This document shows, one piece after another, positions 23,276 to 36,789 of a DNA stretch of 64,000 bases. The translations under genes were made by a program, and so were the position numbers. How positions within the stretch are numbered: the first letter of the stretch is position 1; the number at the start of each line of letters is the position of its first letter. Under the pieces are notes generated by a model. The model was not told the DNA's origin, did not search any database, and worked only from the letters and a program-made list of their open reading frames with translations. Origin of the DNA: Posidonia oceanica (taxonomy: Eukaryota > Streptophyta > Magnoliopsida > Alismatales > Posidoniaceae); contig JAZBRS010000039.1 of NCBI GenBank assembly GCA_037176725.1, positions 24,092,001-24,156,000 on the forward strand, given 5' to 3'.

Positions 23276-24931
23276 CTGCACATATCAATCACCTTGCATG
23301 CATATCAACCATCTTGCACATATCTATCATCATGCATTATCATCTCCCGCTTGTACATATCATTTCTTGCATCCTATAAAATACAAAAGCACCAAAAAAT
23401 CAAGAAAATAAAAAACACCAAAAATTTTCCCTCGCCTCGCTGTTGGTTTTCAGTTTTTATGTTTTCCTAAACCAAAAACCATAAAAATACAAAACCAATG
23501 CAAAAACCCAAAAATATGTTTGTCCCTTCCCCTTCTAAAAAAATACAAAACCTATAAACATTTGTATAATCAGAAACCCGACCTTGGACCAACAAGCGGC
23601 GCCTAGAGGATGTCAAGCAGTGACAACCTCAGGCAGGACTCACACGATCAGTGCCATTTCTTGCATGTGGCTATAGAGTGAGACTAAGAGCAAAATAGAG
23701 CATCTCGCCGAGCTTAAAAACTCCCAAAAGCGAGATCCACCTTATCAAGAGAGTCCACCGACATGGAGAGGACCGAGGCCGAGCAGAGCATAGCTGGAGG
23801 CTGCCTGTACACATTGCAGAGGCTGAAGGTGTACACCGATCAGCCAAACTCTCAACACCTCACCTGGGACTGCTACCCCAAGAGGGCGAAGACATGCATA
23901 TCCAAAAGAATAGAGATCATGTGAGCAAAAGAATATGATAACATGATATGCATGCTGAGCACAAAAGAACAATGAAGAAAGAAGTCAAAGAAAGAAGGCG
24001 CTCATAAGAGGAGTGACTCGGACGAGCATCGAAGCCCCCTCTACTATCATCTTCAAGCATCGCAATGTCAACTGCACGGGATACCTTATCAGGAGGACCT
24101 GGCCCCACCTTCCAAGCACAGCATCACGCTCCAATCCCCACTGTAGACAACAATTACCTCCTTGGCAGGCTAGATGCAACTCCAGTCACTCATGAGGGGA
24201 AAAGAAATATCATTCCGTGAGCGTCAAAAGCTAGTCGGTCCTCGAGGAATTGAGACGAAGACTGTAAAGCTACACCCAATGCTTCTGCTACCACAGAGAA
24301 CCAAAGGCTATACTCTGCAAAGCTAAGGCCTCATCCCGAACGAAGAGTGAGAAAGAGAGCCACCAGCCACAACTCGGCATGGCATTGCTCGAGGATTGAG
24401 ATCCCCTGAATCAAAAACTGCAGAAGCATCCTCTTAGCACAACTGCTTTAAGTCTGAAGCCACCAAAAAATGCATGCTATAATATATTTTTATCTTCTCT
24501 TCTCCATACTTTCGAAAATCGGAGTCAAGGACGAGCACTTTTGCCTGCCTCACTCAAAGGCTCCGTGCTTTTCAAATTTTGCCGCCCACCGCTTTGGGTA
24601 GGTCCTTGATGACTGGCATGTCCCTCATTTGTCACGCTGTGACACCACGAAGCGTGCCCATACTGAGACCATTGCACACCCGCCATGGTGGATTCCCTAT
24701 CTTCTCTTTGCATTATTCTGCACTCCCAGCATTGGGCATTATTCTGCACTCCCAACACCCCTAAACTACTCGACAATGGGTTCGTCAACCTATCATTTTG
24801 CATTCGGGTTGATATCCCTAACTATTCGGCGATAAGTTCGTCAACTTATCATCCATCATTCATTCATCCATCCTCACATCTCGATGCCACGGGCACTTAG
24901 GCTGTCCCCTGGTATCATCCCTGATACTAGG

Positions 24932-27900
24932 TGTTGACACCCCATTTTGACAGGCCGGATCGATTGGAACCTTCTGGTGGCTGCTGAACCCGAATCTAGA
25001 CCCAAACCTACACCTTTCTCTTCCTCTTTTCCCTCAAAACAAGCCCAAACTCAACCTAGGATTACCCCCTTTCCCGAACCTGAAACCTGACCAAAATCCA
25101 CAGGAAAACTCACCTTTGGTGACTTAGCAAACCCATCAAAAAGTCCGTAAAATCTCAAACCAAAACCCCCCCCAAAAACCCTAGGAAACTTAGGCAAAAC
25201 TACCCTTTTTCTACACCTTAAAACCCCTCCGGAACCTCCTTGGAACTAAACCAAAACCTCAGAACCAGCTCTAGAAATCCTAGACTACCCACTCGCCAAG
25301 TTTCACCCCTTTCCAAGACCCCTAAGCCCCCCTTTTGGCCAAATTATCGTTTTCTCTCTCCGGGATTATCGTTTTCTCTCTCCTCTCTCTCTCCTGATTA
25401 TCATCTCTCTTTTCCCCCCTTCTTGCCCTTTTCCTGGCTTGGCTGTGGGCCCCCTTTGTACTTCTATGCCTTCTCTATCTTATTCCTATTTTTATCTTAT
25501 TTTTAGCATTTTCCTTGAATTTTAAAAATCATTTCCCTCAAACCTATCTCTTTTCCTTTTACTTCCCTCTTTTTTCCATTCCTTTCCTCCTTCTCTTTCC
25601 CTTTTCTCTCTTTTGTAAAAACCCATAAAAATCCCTAAAAATCTGTAAAACCTCAAAATATAAAAGAAACAAATCAGAGTTCTAAGAAAAACAACTAAAA
25701 AACATTAAACAAGTGATTAAAAACTTAAACTTAACTAAATCAAGCTAAAAAGAAAATCAAGCATGCAAACTAAAAAATGCAAAACAAACCAAAAGAAAAC
25801 ACTGAAAAATCGAGAAAAAACTAAAATAAAATCAAAACCCACCAAAAGTAAAAACCCCATTAGAAGAATTAAAAAAAACACACCCTAAAAAGGAGAATTA
25901 AAAAACAAACACTAAGATAAGTAATTAAAGAAGCAAGAGACTTAACCTAATAAACATAAGAAAAACAACATAAGGACTTAATTAAAAATGAAAAGGAAAA
26001 CACATTTAAAAGACTTAAAAACACCCTATCAAACCAGAGAAATCCAACTAAAATTTTCAAGAAAAATTAACAAATTAGAAAATCAAAACATAATTCAAAA
26101 GACTTAAGAAAAGAAAACCCTAAAAGACTAAAACTAAAAGCCAAAACCCATGCTAATTAATATTAAAATAAATTTTAAAAATCCTAATTAACATCCTAAA
26201 ATACTTAACAAGAAAACACAATTTAAAAAAAAAACAATTTAAAAGATTTAACAAACATTTAATCAAGTGGAAAACAAATTAAAAACAAAAGAAAGCCCTA
26301 AAACCATAATCAAGCCCAAAACACATTAATTAACCCCAAAACAGTCATTAAAAAATCTAATTAAAACCCTAACTCACAACACAACCTTTCTAGTATGTTT
26401 ATTTATTTTTAATTTATTTTTTCTAATTTTTATTCCCTTTCTTTTCCCTCTCTTTCTTTCTCTCTTCCTTCTCATTTTCCTTTTCTCCCTTACTGGGCCC
26501 ATCAGCCCGTTCCCTTTTTTTCCTTCTTTTTTTCAAAATCCTAGGCCCGGCCCCACGATCCACAGTCTTCTTCCTCCTTCCCTCCCTCCGCACAGTGCCC
26601 GCCTACAGTGTCTGCGATCTCTGCTGCGAGCCGCTGCCATTTTCAGCCCCTACCACTGCCAGGCCTGCGCTCGCACGCCTTCTGCCTAGACCGGACCGAT
26701 GTGCGCCGCTTCGTGTCTGTGCTCCTGCCACCGCTTCCTCGGCAATTAATTGCCGCAGTCCCGCAGACCTGCAAGAAAAGAAAGGAGAGATCAGTAGAGC
26801 CATAACGGGAGGAGGAGGAGAAGAGAAGAAAAACAACCCAGAAACATCCCAGAGAGAGCCCCCACTCCTGTGCGATCCCCAGCAAGAGAGAACCCACATT
26901 TCCCCCCGAAAACTCACCCAAAAAACCAGAACCTTAGCCTCATCACTCCACTGCGAATCAGAGACCGAAACCGCTCCAGAATCCTTCAGAATTCCCCCCC
27001 AACCTCGTCGAAACCTCCTGCAACCTAACCCTCCTTTCCATGTACGAAATAACCCAGAATTCCCCCCAAACCTTCTGAAACCCGGACAGAACCCAAACTC
27101 CGACCGACTTCAAAAATTCTCCGCACTACAGGCCGCCCTTCCTCCCCAAGCCCTGCCCCGTTACTCGCCGAGAAACCACCTCCCTAAGCCACCCGACCTC
27201 CAGCCCTATCCCTCACCACAGGCCGAGAACCTCACTACAAACACCTGTCCCAAGCACTGACTAGAAATCGGACCGTCTCCCAAACTCACTCCACGCCCTC
27301 CAGAACTACAACCCGGCCTTCCAGATCCACTCCTCGAACCTCCAGCTACCTCCCGGAGCCACCCATCCGGTCCGACGAGCAGCGAACAGTCTCTCCCACC
27401 TCCGGTCTCTTGTCTGAACCCAAAGAGTTCCAAACCCCTCTCCAAGCCGCAAAGCTTCCGTCCAGCCATCAGGGAAGCACCGGACGACCGCTCTGAAGCA
27501 ACTCCCGCCCTCGCGAGCCGCCGACGACCGCCGCAGCGCCCAGACGACCTCCGCCGACGACTGCCGAAGCCACTGAGGTCGGGAGGCCGATTCAGACGCG
27601 GAAAGAGGTAGATTCTTATATCCTTGGCTTCCTCTTCCTCCCCCGCTGCTTTTCCGCCAACCAGAAGTAGTTTCCAAGCCCTCCAGCTCCGCCTGCAAGT
27701 CGCCGGACAAACCTTCTTCTCCGGCGCCGGCCTCCGTTCTTTCGGACGTTCCAGTCAGTGGAACGATCCCCCGACGGTCTCCGAAGCTCCGCACGAACGC
27801 CGGTAGCGCCCTCCGCCGATCAGCATCTCCGCAGCTCCTTGTGTCAGCGGTGGTGAGCTCCGGTGGCATTCTGCTACAGTGCCAGCCACCGCCGGTGGGT

Positions 27901-29228
27901 CACTGTGGGTTTATTTTTCTGGTTATATAGTTTTTATGCAAATATTACACTTCTGCCTTAAGTTCTTACATTTTTGCGTTCTGATCCTCAGTTTATTTAA
28001 TCTACTTAGTTTTTAATTTAATATCATGCTAAATTGCTGCTTTTATTCATGCTTTTCAGTATTTTCCTTTTAGTCCTTTTACTGTGCTGTGTAGTGGTAA
28101 TCTTTTGCATTTTAGTCCTCCTGTTTTCAATTTTTACATATAGGTCCTGCTTTAAATCAGTCCATTTATTTGCATGCATTTTACCATATGAAATTGCATT
28201 CTGCATCCCTTTATTTTACTAATTTTGCACTTAGATCTATGCACTGTAGAAACTTAGGTTCTGATTTTTATTTTTGGTTGATGCATTCCATATTTGCCCC
28301 TCTGTTTTTGCATTTTTGCATTTAGGTTCATTTTAAGTGGACAGTAGCCTTTTGCATGCATTTTTGCTTATTACATTGCATTTTGAACCCTGTTTTTCAC
28401 AAAAATTGCACATCAGTCCTGTCTTTCTGTTTTCAGAGCATGTTTTGCATATAAAATTGCATGTTTGGCCCTTGCATGTTTTAAAAATGACACATAGGCC
28501 CTTGCATCCCTTTAAAGTTATGTAAAAAGACTATTTTGTCCCTAAAGTTGCATCTTAGCTCCCATGCTTACAAAATTGCATGTAGACCCTCCACTTGCTT
28601 TCCCAGACTCCCCAGAATCCTGTTTTCTGGAAAATTTGCACTTTAGACCCCAGATTCTTTTCAAAATTGCATTTTGCTTTGCCCTTGCTTTCAAAACTTC
28701 TTCTGATGCATACCCTCTTTTCGAAATAGCGTTCTGAGCTCAGTCTTCTGCAAAATAACCCTCTGCCCTCTCCTGTTTTCAAAACTCTCCCCTGAGGGCC
28801 CCATCCTTTTCGAAAATTTGCATTTAGCCCCCTCTTCTTTTCCAGAATGCATTTGGATCTCTGTCTTTTCCAGATTTTCTCCCCCTTGTTTCTTCTTGCT
28901 TTTGCATGCATTCTGCATCCATTTAGCTTTGTATTTTAGCATCCTCTTGCACACACTAAGCACTTTTAGCTCCCCTTCACTTGGGAGGACCTTTCGCACA
29001 TTCCTAGGACCTCCTGAACACCTAGATCTGTTCTTCTCCCCTGTTCTGGCCCTTCTGCTTTGAAGCTGCGATATCTTCCAATCCGGCCGTTGGATCTTCT
29101 CAAGTAAGCTGCCCAGGCGACCGTAGCGAAGCACTCTTCAGCATGGACCAGACAGATCTCAGATCAAACTCCCAGATTTCCAGGTATGTCCTCCTAAACC
29201 CCTGCATTGCATTCATCTGCATGCCATT
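24932..29228 (+). repeat. 5' LTR of element B, first part
   Basis: Starts TGTTGACACCCCATTTTGACAGG, identical in form to E. Together with 57351-59188 it gives an LTR of about 6.1 kb. It includes A/T-rich filler (25600-26560), a GC-rich block (26580-27880) and a T-rich stretch. Apparent ORFs, such as the 221-codon frame at 26595-27260, are rich in Pro/Arg/Leu, match no family I know, and are not conserved as a frame in the other LTRs. Confidence 0.9.
29224..29228. repeat. Target-site duplication of A, left copy (CCATT)
   Basis: CCATT directly precedes the LTR end TGTAGCGATC at 29229 and is repeated at 57346-57350 directly after the other end of A. Confidence 0.95.
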
Positions 29229-32200
29229 TGTAGCGATCCCGATCGGAACCAGGCTCGCTATTTAGCGGCAATTGAGATCCGAGGAAGAGGCTCAACTCGA
29301 AAAACACTTAAAATCGAGGAGAAAAAGGAAAAGATAAGACAAATCAGAGTCGCCACCACGTCTATTAACGGAAGACGAGGAAAACCGGGGTAATGCGTGA
29401 ATTAACGTGCAAAACCGTGCAATAAATGCAAAGCAAAGCAATGCAAAGGGAAACAAATGCAAACAAATGCAAATGAGATGACTCTAGCCTAGGATAAGGG
29501 CGGTACGGTCATTGCGGGCCAAAAGACAGGGTAAGGACTCCTGTTACGTGCGGGGAAGGTATTAGGCACCCCCGACACGCCCGAAAATCGGTCTTTCTAG
29601 GCTTACGCTCGCATACGCAGAAAGATGCAGGATTGAATGCCTATGTGCCTATGAATGTCTAAATGAATGCTCAAGGAGTGCTCTAAGTGGGAAGAAACAA
29701 TGCAAGGAAGTAAACGTGCTCTCTAAGTGCTCAGCTGCGCTGTCTGTGTTCCGAACCAGGCGTAACCTAGCTCGTGAGAACTCCAGGCAGTAAGCATCAC
29801 AGCCCTATATGCAAATGCAAGCGAGAAAACAAAACAGCGTGAAAACCATGCAATGGGATCGACATGCAAGAGAAAACGGTGCGAAACACGCAAAACGATG
29901 CAAAAGAGCGAAACCGTCACGCAAAACGAGCGGAAAACAAGGGCAGCGCGCAAAACGAGACAAGAGAGCAGGAAGGTACGCAAAACAGGACGAGAAAACA
30001 GAATGGTACGCAAAACGGGGCGAAAGAATAAAACCGGCACGCAAAACGAACGAGAAGGCAAGACAGTGCGCAAAACGAGACAAGAAAACAGATGGGCACG
30101 CAAAACGGAGTGAAAACGAGGGCGGGCACGCAAAACGGTGCCAAAACAGCGAAGCAAAAACCTCGAAAAAGCCACGCAAATGCAAGAATGCAGAAAGAGA
30201 TTAAAAGGGGTCAAAGGGGAGGCAAGACAACGTGTGTATAAGAACAAACGCTGTTTAGGACCACTCAGAGTAGGTGTGAAGACCTACTGAGGGGAGAAGG
30301 GGCAAATGGAGGGATTACCACCTCTTTGCGACTGTTTCCCACTAAACCGTTCCACGGTGTGTCTCGCATGCTGCCCAAAGCTCGCGATGCGATTGGATCG
30401 TGGAAAAAGAGGAAGAAAGTCACATAAAGTGGCAAATCCAGGGAGAACGCAACACGAAACACACAGGGAAACGCGAAACGAGGATTTGAATAGACAAGCA
30501 GAAAGGAGAAGTCCTATTCTACATGCTCAAAGAGACAGAAAGCGAAAACAAGGAAAACTGTGCAAATGCCATGCAAATGAATGCAATGCAGGGGTTCAGG
30601 AGGACATACCAGGAAATCCAGGAGCCTGATCTGAAATCTGTCTGGTCTATGCTGAAGAGCGCTTCGCTGCGGTCGCTTGGGCAGCTCACTTGAGAAGATC
30701 CAACGGCCGGATTGGAAGATATCGCAGCTCCAAGGCAGAAGGGCCAGAACAGGGGAGAAGAACAGATCTAGGTGTTCAGGAGGTCCTAGGGATGTGCAAA
30801 AGGGTCCTCCCTAGTGAAAGGGAGCTAGGAGTGCTTAGTGTGTGCAAAGGGGATGCTGAAATGCAAGACTAAATGGATGCAGAATGCATGCAAAAGCAAG
30901 AAAAAGTAAAGAAAAGAGGCTGGGAAAAAACTAGGATTTCAGAAAGTATTTTGAAAAAGAAGAGGGGCTAAAAAATGCAAATTTCCCAGAAAACAGGGTT
31001 CCACAGGAGAGGATTCTGAAAACAGGGGAAGACAAGGGTCTATTTGGCAAAAAACTAGGCTCAGAAAGGTGTTTTGAAAAGAAGGTATGCTTTGAAAGAG
31101 ATTTTGAAACCAAAAGGGGTCAGAGTGCAATTTTGAAAAAATCTAGGGTCTAAGATGCAAATTTTCCAGAAAACAAGGTCCTGGAGAGTCTGGGGGTACT
31201 AGTGGAAGGTCTGTATGAAATTTGGTAGGCATAGGGGCTAAAATGCAACCTAGGGGCAAAATGGTCTTTTCACATGATTTTTAAAGCATGCAGGGACCTA
31301 AGTGTGGTTTTGAAATCATGCAGGGGTTGAAAATGCAATTTAGTATGGAAAATATGCTCTGAAAATTAAATGACAGGACCACAGTGCAATTTCTGGAAAA
31401 TATGGGGTTAAAAATGCAATGCAGTAAGTTAAAATGCATGCAGCACAGTTACTGTCCATTTAAAATGGACCTAACTGCAAATATGATAAAGCAGAGGGGC
31501 AAATATGCAATGCATCAACCAAAAATAAAAATCAGAACCTAAGTTTCTACAGTGCATGTACTTAAATGCAAAAACAGAAAAATGCAGGGACTTGGAATGC
31601 AATGCAGTATGCAAAAATAAAAAATAATCCTAAGTTCTAACAGTGCATGGGACTTAAATGCAAAAATAAAAACATGCAAGGGGCCAGGATGCAATGCAGT
31701 ATGGTAAAATATAAGTAAATAAATGAACTGACTTGGTGCAGGACTTAAGTGCAAAAAAAGAAAACAGGTGGACTAAACTACAAAATATCATAACAGCACA
31801 GCACAGTAAATGGATCTACTTGCAAATATTGAAAACTATAAACAGATTATGCAATTTAGCATAGTATTTAATTAAAAACCAAGCAGAATAAATGAAATAA
31901 GGACTAAAGTGCAAAAATTGAAAAACTTAAGTTAAACATGCAATATTTACACCTAAAACTATACTGAAGAAAAAATAAATGAACAGTGTTGATCGTCGAC
32001 GGCGACGAGCACTGTAGCACAAAGCTTCCAGAGCTCGTGCCGTCGACAGGGGAGGCTGAGGATGCGCGGGAAGGCGGAGAGCGACGTCGGCGATCGTCCG
32101 GAGCTCCGGGGGTCGACTGGAGCTCGCTCTGCTGGTCGGAGTGTCCGGAGGAAAAGCAGCCGGCGCCGGAGAAGGAGGACTGTCCGGTGAGCTGATGACG

Positions 32201-35160
32201 GAGCAGGAGGACCGGAAAGCCTATTCTAAAGGCTGGGGAAGCAAGAGAAGAAGGAGAGGAAGCTAGGGGAAGCAGTGATTACCTTTTCCCGCGCCTGAGT
32301 CGTTCCCCCGACGTCAGTGACTTCAGCTGTCGCCGGTGGAGGCCGTCTGGTTGCTGCAGACGTTGCCGGCTGCTCGCGGAGGTTGGAATCACTTCAGAAC
32401 GTCCCTCCGGGGCTTCCTGATCGACCGGACCGAAGTTCTACAGCTCAGGTAACGTTTCGGCTTTTCTGGGTTCAGAGGATGCTGCCGGAGGCCGAGGGAG
32501 GTGTCCGCTGCTCGTCGGCTTGGATGGAGCGTTCTAGGAGATTGCTGGAGGTGCGGGGAGTGGTTCTGGGTGGTTGAATTGTTTTTTGGGAGGCTGTAGG
32601 TGGAGATTGGAAGTCGGCTGGTTTTCTGATCAGTGAGTGGTGTAAGTGTTTGTGGTGGAGTTTGGAAGCTGTGGTGAGCGGTTGGGTTCGAGGCCGGGGG
32701 CTTTAGAAAGGTGGAGGCCTGGTGAGTGACTGGGTGAAGTTTGGGGGGGAGTTGCGGGCTGGAGTGATGGGAATTGTGAGAGAATGGAGTTGGGTTGCAG
32801 GTCTGGTGATCAGGGTGTCTCTGGGAGGTTTTAGGTGGTTTCAGTGGGTGGAATGGCCGGGGAATGAGGCTGGGAAATGGCTGGGTTTTGGGTGAACTTG
32901 GGGGAGTAATTGGGAGAAGTGTGGAGGCTGTGAAGGTTGCTGGATTATTGGAAGAGATGGGGGAGGGTCTGCTGGGGATTTCTGAAGGGTGATGAGAGGG
33001 GTCTGGGTGGAGATTGCTCAGGAATGGAGGGCTCTCTCCGGGATGTCACAGGGACTCTCAAACTCTACCCTCACTGCTCCCTTTTCTCTCGAAACGGAGG
33101 ATGAAGAGGAAGAGATCAGAAGCTGTTTCAGGTGGGGAAAAGAAGGTGGAATTCGCACTGATGCCTCTCTGATTCGACCCTCACTCTCGGATGGCAAAAG
33201 GTCTTTTAAGGAGGGGAGAAATGGATGCTTATATCAGGCCGAGGGCTGCCGGTGCGTGCGTGCTGGTGATTTTCGAATTTCTCCGGCGCGAGTACTGCAG
33301 CAGACAAGAGGCGAATGCCGGCGAGACGACAGGCAATTAAAGCCTCCCGGAATCGGTGCTGAGAGATGAGAGAGCGGCGGACGCTGTAGATGAAAGGATT
33401 GAAGGCTTCGAAATTTGAATGGGTGGAGGGAGAGCTGTTGCAGCCGGTCGCGGGAGAGAAAATGCTGAAGAAAAACGCTGAGCTGAGGAAGAAGAAGGAA
33501 GAAGAAGAGGCATGGGCCGGACTGCGCTGCGGGCCGAGAGGAAGAAAAAAAAGAAGAAAAAAAGGAAGGAAAAGAGACATGGGCTGACGGGCCCGGCAGG
33601 GAAAGAAAGAAAGAAAGAAGAGAGAAAAGGAAGAAAGAAAGAAAGGGAAAGGAAGAGAAATAAAATAGAAAAAAGTAAATTAAAAATAAGTAAAATATTA
33701 GGGTGCTTGTGCTGTGAATTAGGATCTTGATCAGATTTTTTAATGACTTCTTTTGGTTAATTAGTGTGGTTTGAATGGGTTTTGGGCTTGATTAGGGTTT
33801 TAGGGTTTTAGTTTTGCTTTTAATTAGTTTTCACTTGTTTAAATGTTTGTTAATCCCTTTTTAAATTATTTTAAAAATTTTATTTCTTTTGTTGGACACT
33901 TAGGGTATTGATTAGGGTTTTTTAGGATTTATTTCGTATTAATTTAGGGTTGGTTTTAGATTTTAAAGTTGTAGTCTTCTTAGGGTTTTTCTTTCTTAAG
34001 TCTTTTAAGTTATGTCTTGGGTTTTTCTTGAAGTTTTTAGTTGGATTTTTCTGGTTTGATAGGGTGTTTTTAAGCTTTTCAGATGTGTTTTCTTTTCTTT
34101 TTTTTAATTAAGTTTTTACTTGTTTTTCTTATGTTTATTAGGTTAAGTCTTTTGCCTTTCTTAATTACTTGTTCTAGTATTTGATTTTTTAATTTTTCTT
34201 TTTGGGTTTGTTTTTTAATTCCTCTGATGGGTTTTTACCTTTGGTGGATTTGGATTTTATTTTAGCTTTTTCCTTGATTTTTCAGTGTTTTCTTTTGATT
34301 TGTTTTGCATTTTTTAGTTTGCATGCTTGGTTTTCTTTTTAGCTTGCTTAAGTTAAGTTTAAGTTGTTGATTGCTTGTTTAACATTTTTAATTGTTTTTC
34401 TTAGTGCACTGATTTGTTTGTTTTATGTTTTGAGATTTTACAGATTTTTATGGGTTTTTGTGGATTTTTGCAAAAGGGAGAAAAGGAAAAGAGAAGGAGG
34501 GAAGAAATGGAATAAAAAGGGGAATAAAAGGAAAAAGGATAGATTGGAGGAAAACGATTTTTAAAAATTCCGAAAAAGTGTTAAAAATAAAGTAAAAACC
34601 AGGATAAGATAGAGGAAGGGTAGAAGCACAGAGGGGGCCCACAGCCAGACCCAAAAAAGGATGAGAAGGGGGGGAAAAAGGGAGATGATAATCAGGAGAG
34701 AGAGAGAGGAGAGAGAAAACGATAATCCCGGGGAGAGAAAAGGATAATTTGAGTGAAAGAGGGTCTTAATGGTCTTGGAATGGGGTGAAAATTGGTGGGT
34801 GGGTAGTCTAGGTTTTGAAGTCTTGGGTCTGAAATTTTGGTTTGATTTTAAGGAGGTTTTGGAGGGGTTTCAAGGTGTAGAAAAAGGACAGTTTCACCTA
34901 AGTTTTCTAGGGTTTTTGGGAATGGGTCAGGCTTGGAAATTCCTAGGTTTTTGGGTAGGTTTGTTGAGTGGATAGTGGTGGGTTTTCCTATGAATTTTGG
35001 TTAGGTTTTGAGGTTGGGAAGGAGGGTAGAGGTTTAGGCCAAAATGGGCTGATTTTGAAGGGTTGAGAGGAGGGTTAGGGTTAGGGTTTGGTTGGGGTTT
35101 GATCCAGCAATCAACAAGAGGGCTCTAAGGGTCTAGGCCTGCCAAGATGGAGTGTCAACA
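29229..35160 (-). repeat. 3' LTR of element A (5,932 bp)
   Basis: Minus strand from TGTTGACACTCC (35160) to …CGCTACA (29229). It carries the conserved block at 29530-29603, the minisatellite at about 29815-30175, a GC-rich block (about 31980-33550) and T-rich filler (33700-34450). The short runs TTAGGGTTAGGG near the outer end (35074-35093) are not telomeric. Confidence 0.95.
29815..30175. repeat. LTR minisatellite, 3' LTR of A
   Basis: About a dozen degenerate 30-bp GCACGCAAAACG-type units. This LTR lacks roughly one unit (37 bp) found in the 5' LTR near 52040-52075. Confidence 0.8.
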
Positions 35161-35173
35161 GATGCCCCTCCCT
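35161..35173 (-). promoter_or_regulatory. Polypurine tract of element A
   Basis: On the minus strand AGGGAGGGGCATC directly abuts the TGTTGACA start of the 3' LTR, the expected place for plus-strand DNA priming during reverse transcription. Confidence 0.8.
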
Positions 35174-35699
35174 GAGCGAGGGCAAGCGGAGCGCGGCCGC
35201 TACTCAGGGTTGACAAGACACCCCATCTGACCGGCGGGAGCAGCGGGTTGCTATGGGCGTGAGCTACTTATTCGGCGGATGCACCGAAGATCGTAGCCCG
35301 TTGCCGCAATGCAAAATGCCAGTGCAGATGGATGCTGTGCTGTGTGTGATATGCTAAATGCAATGCAAGAGTTCGTATTAAAGTTAGTGCAGCTATAAGA
35401 AAATGTTGATGCTGTGCAAGTGATACTGATGATGCTAAAATGACATGCAGTGCTAGCTAAGAAAGTGCAGAGATGATGCAAGAAAATGGTAAAAAGGCGC
35501 GATGTGGTGCAAATGTCTGACAGGGAGGGCAGACTTGCACGACAAAGCGAAGGAAAACAGGGTGCAGCTGGTCCCCGCCCGGGGAGCAAGCTAGCAGGAA
35601 AGAAGGGCGCGAGGGGAGAGAGGCCAACTCTCCCATCGCAGAAAGGGGGTGCGTGGTCTCGTCTTCCTGGGACAAGGTCACGCCGAAAAGGAGAAGAAA
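35174..35699 (-). other. Tail of element A next to the polypurine tract, no gene
   Basis: About 0.5 kb of mixed sequence with short direct repeats of TGCAA/TGATG type. I see no coding region and no strong structure. Confidence 0.5.
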
Positions 35700-36780
35700 A
35701 ACGATAAGGTGACGGGCTTATCGTCTGGATAGTTTACGGTCCTATCAACCGGGAGTGACAGTTTACGGTCCTGTCAACCGGAGCAGTTGTGAGTGATAGT
35801 TACTGGATATCAGCCGTATAACATGGTTGTGGGTGATAGTTTAGGAGTATCAGCCTAACGACAGTTTACGGTCCTGTCAACCGGTGGATAGTTTACAGAC
35901 CTATCAACTGGAGGATAGTTTACAGACCTATCAACTGGAACCCACAAACCATGAGTGATAGTTACTGGATATCAGCCGTATAACGCAATGCCGGATAGTT
36001 TACAGTCTATCATCTGGAACGACAGTTTACGGTCCTGTCAACCGGCGGATAGTTTACAGTCCTATCAACTGGTGGATAGTTTACAGTCCTATCAACTGGA
36101 AACAGCATTGCGAGGGACAGTTACTGGATGTCAGCCGTATAACATCATTGCGCGTGGTAGTTTACAGTCCTACCAACTGGTGGATAGTTTACAGACCTAT
36201 CAACTGGAGCGACAGTTTACGGTCCTGTCAACCGACGGATAGTTTACAGACCTATCAACTGGAAACGCGCAATGATGAGGGATAGTTACTGGATATCAGC
36301 CGTATAATGCAATTGCGGGTGATAGTTTAGGAGTATCAGCCTAACGACAGTTTACGGTCCTGTCAACCGGTGGATAGTTTACAGACTTATCAACTGGAGG
36401 ATAGTTTACAGTCCTATCAACTGGAAACCGCAATTGCAAGGGACAGTTACTGGATGTCAGCCGTATAACGTAATTGCACGCGGTAGTTTACAGTCCTACC
36501 AACTGGAGCGACAGTTTATGGTCCTGTCAACCGGTGGATAGTTTACAGACCTATCAACTGGAAAAGTGCAATTACGAGGGACAGTTACTGGATGTCAGCC
36601 GTATAACACAACTGCGGGCCAACCATGGATCGGCCAGAAGATAGTTTAGGTTATCAGCCTGAGAGTGATTGATTGTTGATAGTTTCGGATATCAGCCTAG
36701 CACGAGTTTGATAGATTGATAGTTTCGGATATCAGCCTAGCACGAGTGATTGATTGATTGATAAGAGGGGGCAAGATCAT
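35700..36780 (-). repeat. Hairpin-module array in tail of element A
   Basis: About 35 tandem modules of roughly 25-30 bp (plus-strand reading). Types seen: GATAG/CTATC, GACAG/CTGTC and GGTAG/CTACC around TTTACRGWC; TGATA/TATCA and GACA/TGTC around GTTACTGGA; TGATA/TATCA around GTTTAGGAG or GTTTCGGA. Each is followed by AACYGG or GCC. The arms remain complementary while their sequence changes. Also CGATAAG/CTTATCG at 35702-35723. It lies in the 3' untranslated part of the element. Confidence 0.88.
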
Positions 36781-36789
36781 GATGAGAAT

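Larger units (their letters stand above)
21753..24931 (+). mobile_element. Element D remnant, right block (gag C-part and tail, no pol)
   Basis: After gag, no protease, RT, RNase H or integrase motif is visible. From about 22450 there is a Pro/Ala-rich stretch (22627-22866), a GGTAAGT donor-like site just after it (22869-22875), then non-coding tail sequence with hairpin modules (23025-23275 and 24770-24860) that match the tail of A in reverse. Between 23580 and 24520 I recognise nothing. The block ends at 24931, where the LTR of B begins. D is therefore either a large internal deletion or a gag-only non-autonomous element. Confidence 0.7.

Noticed and set aside
24932..24939. LTR at 24932 as the 3' LTR of D
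   Set aside because: No polypurine tract precedes it, and a PBS and leader follow its other end, so it is best read as the 5' LTR of B.
26595..27260. 221-codon frame in the GC-rich part of the B LTR
   Set aside because: Composition follows local GC bias, and no matching frame exists in the other LTRs.
35074..35093. Telomere-like TTAGGGTTAGGGTTTGG near LTR ends (also about 57258)
   Set aside because: Only two or three units, inside the LTR and present in each copy; not a telomere.
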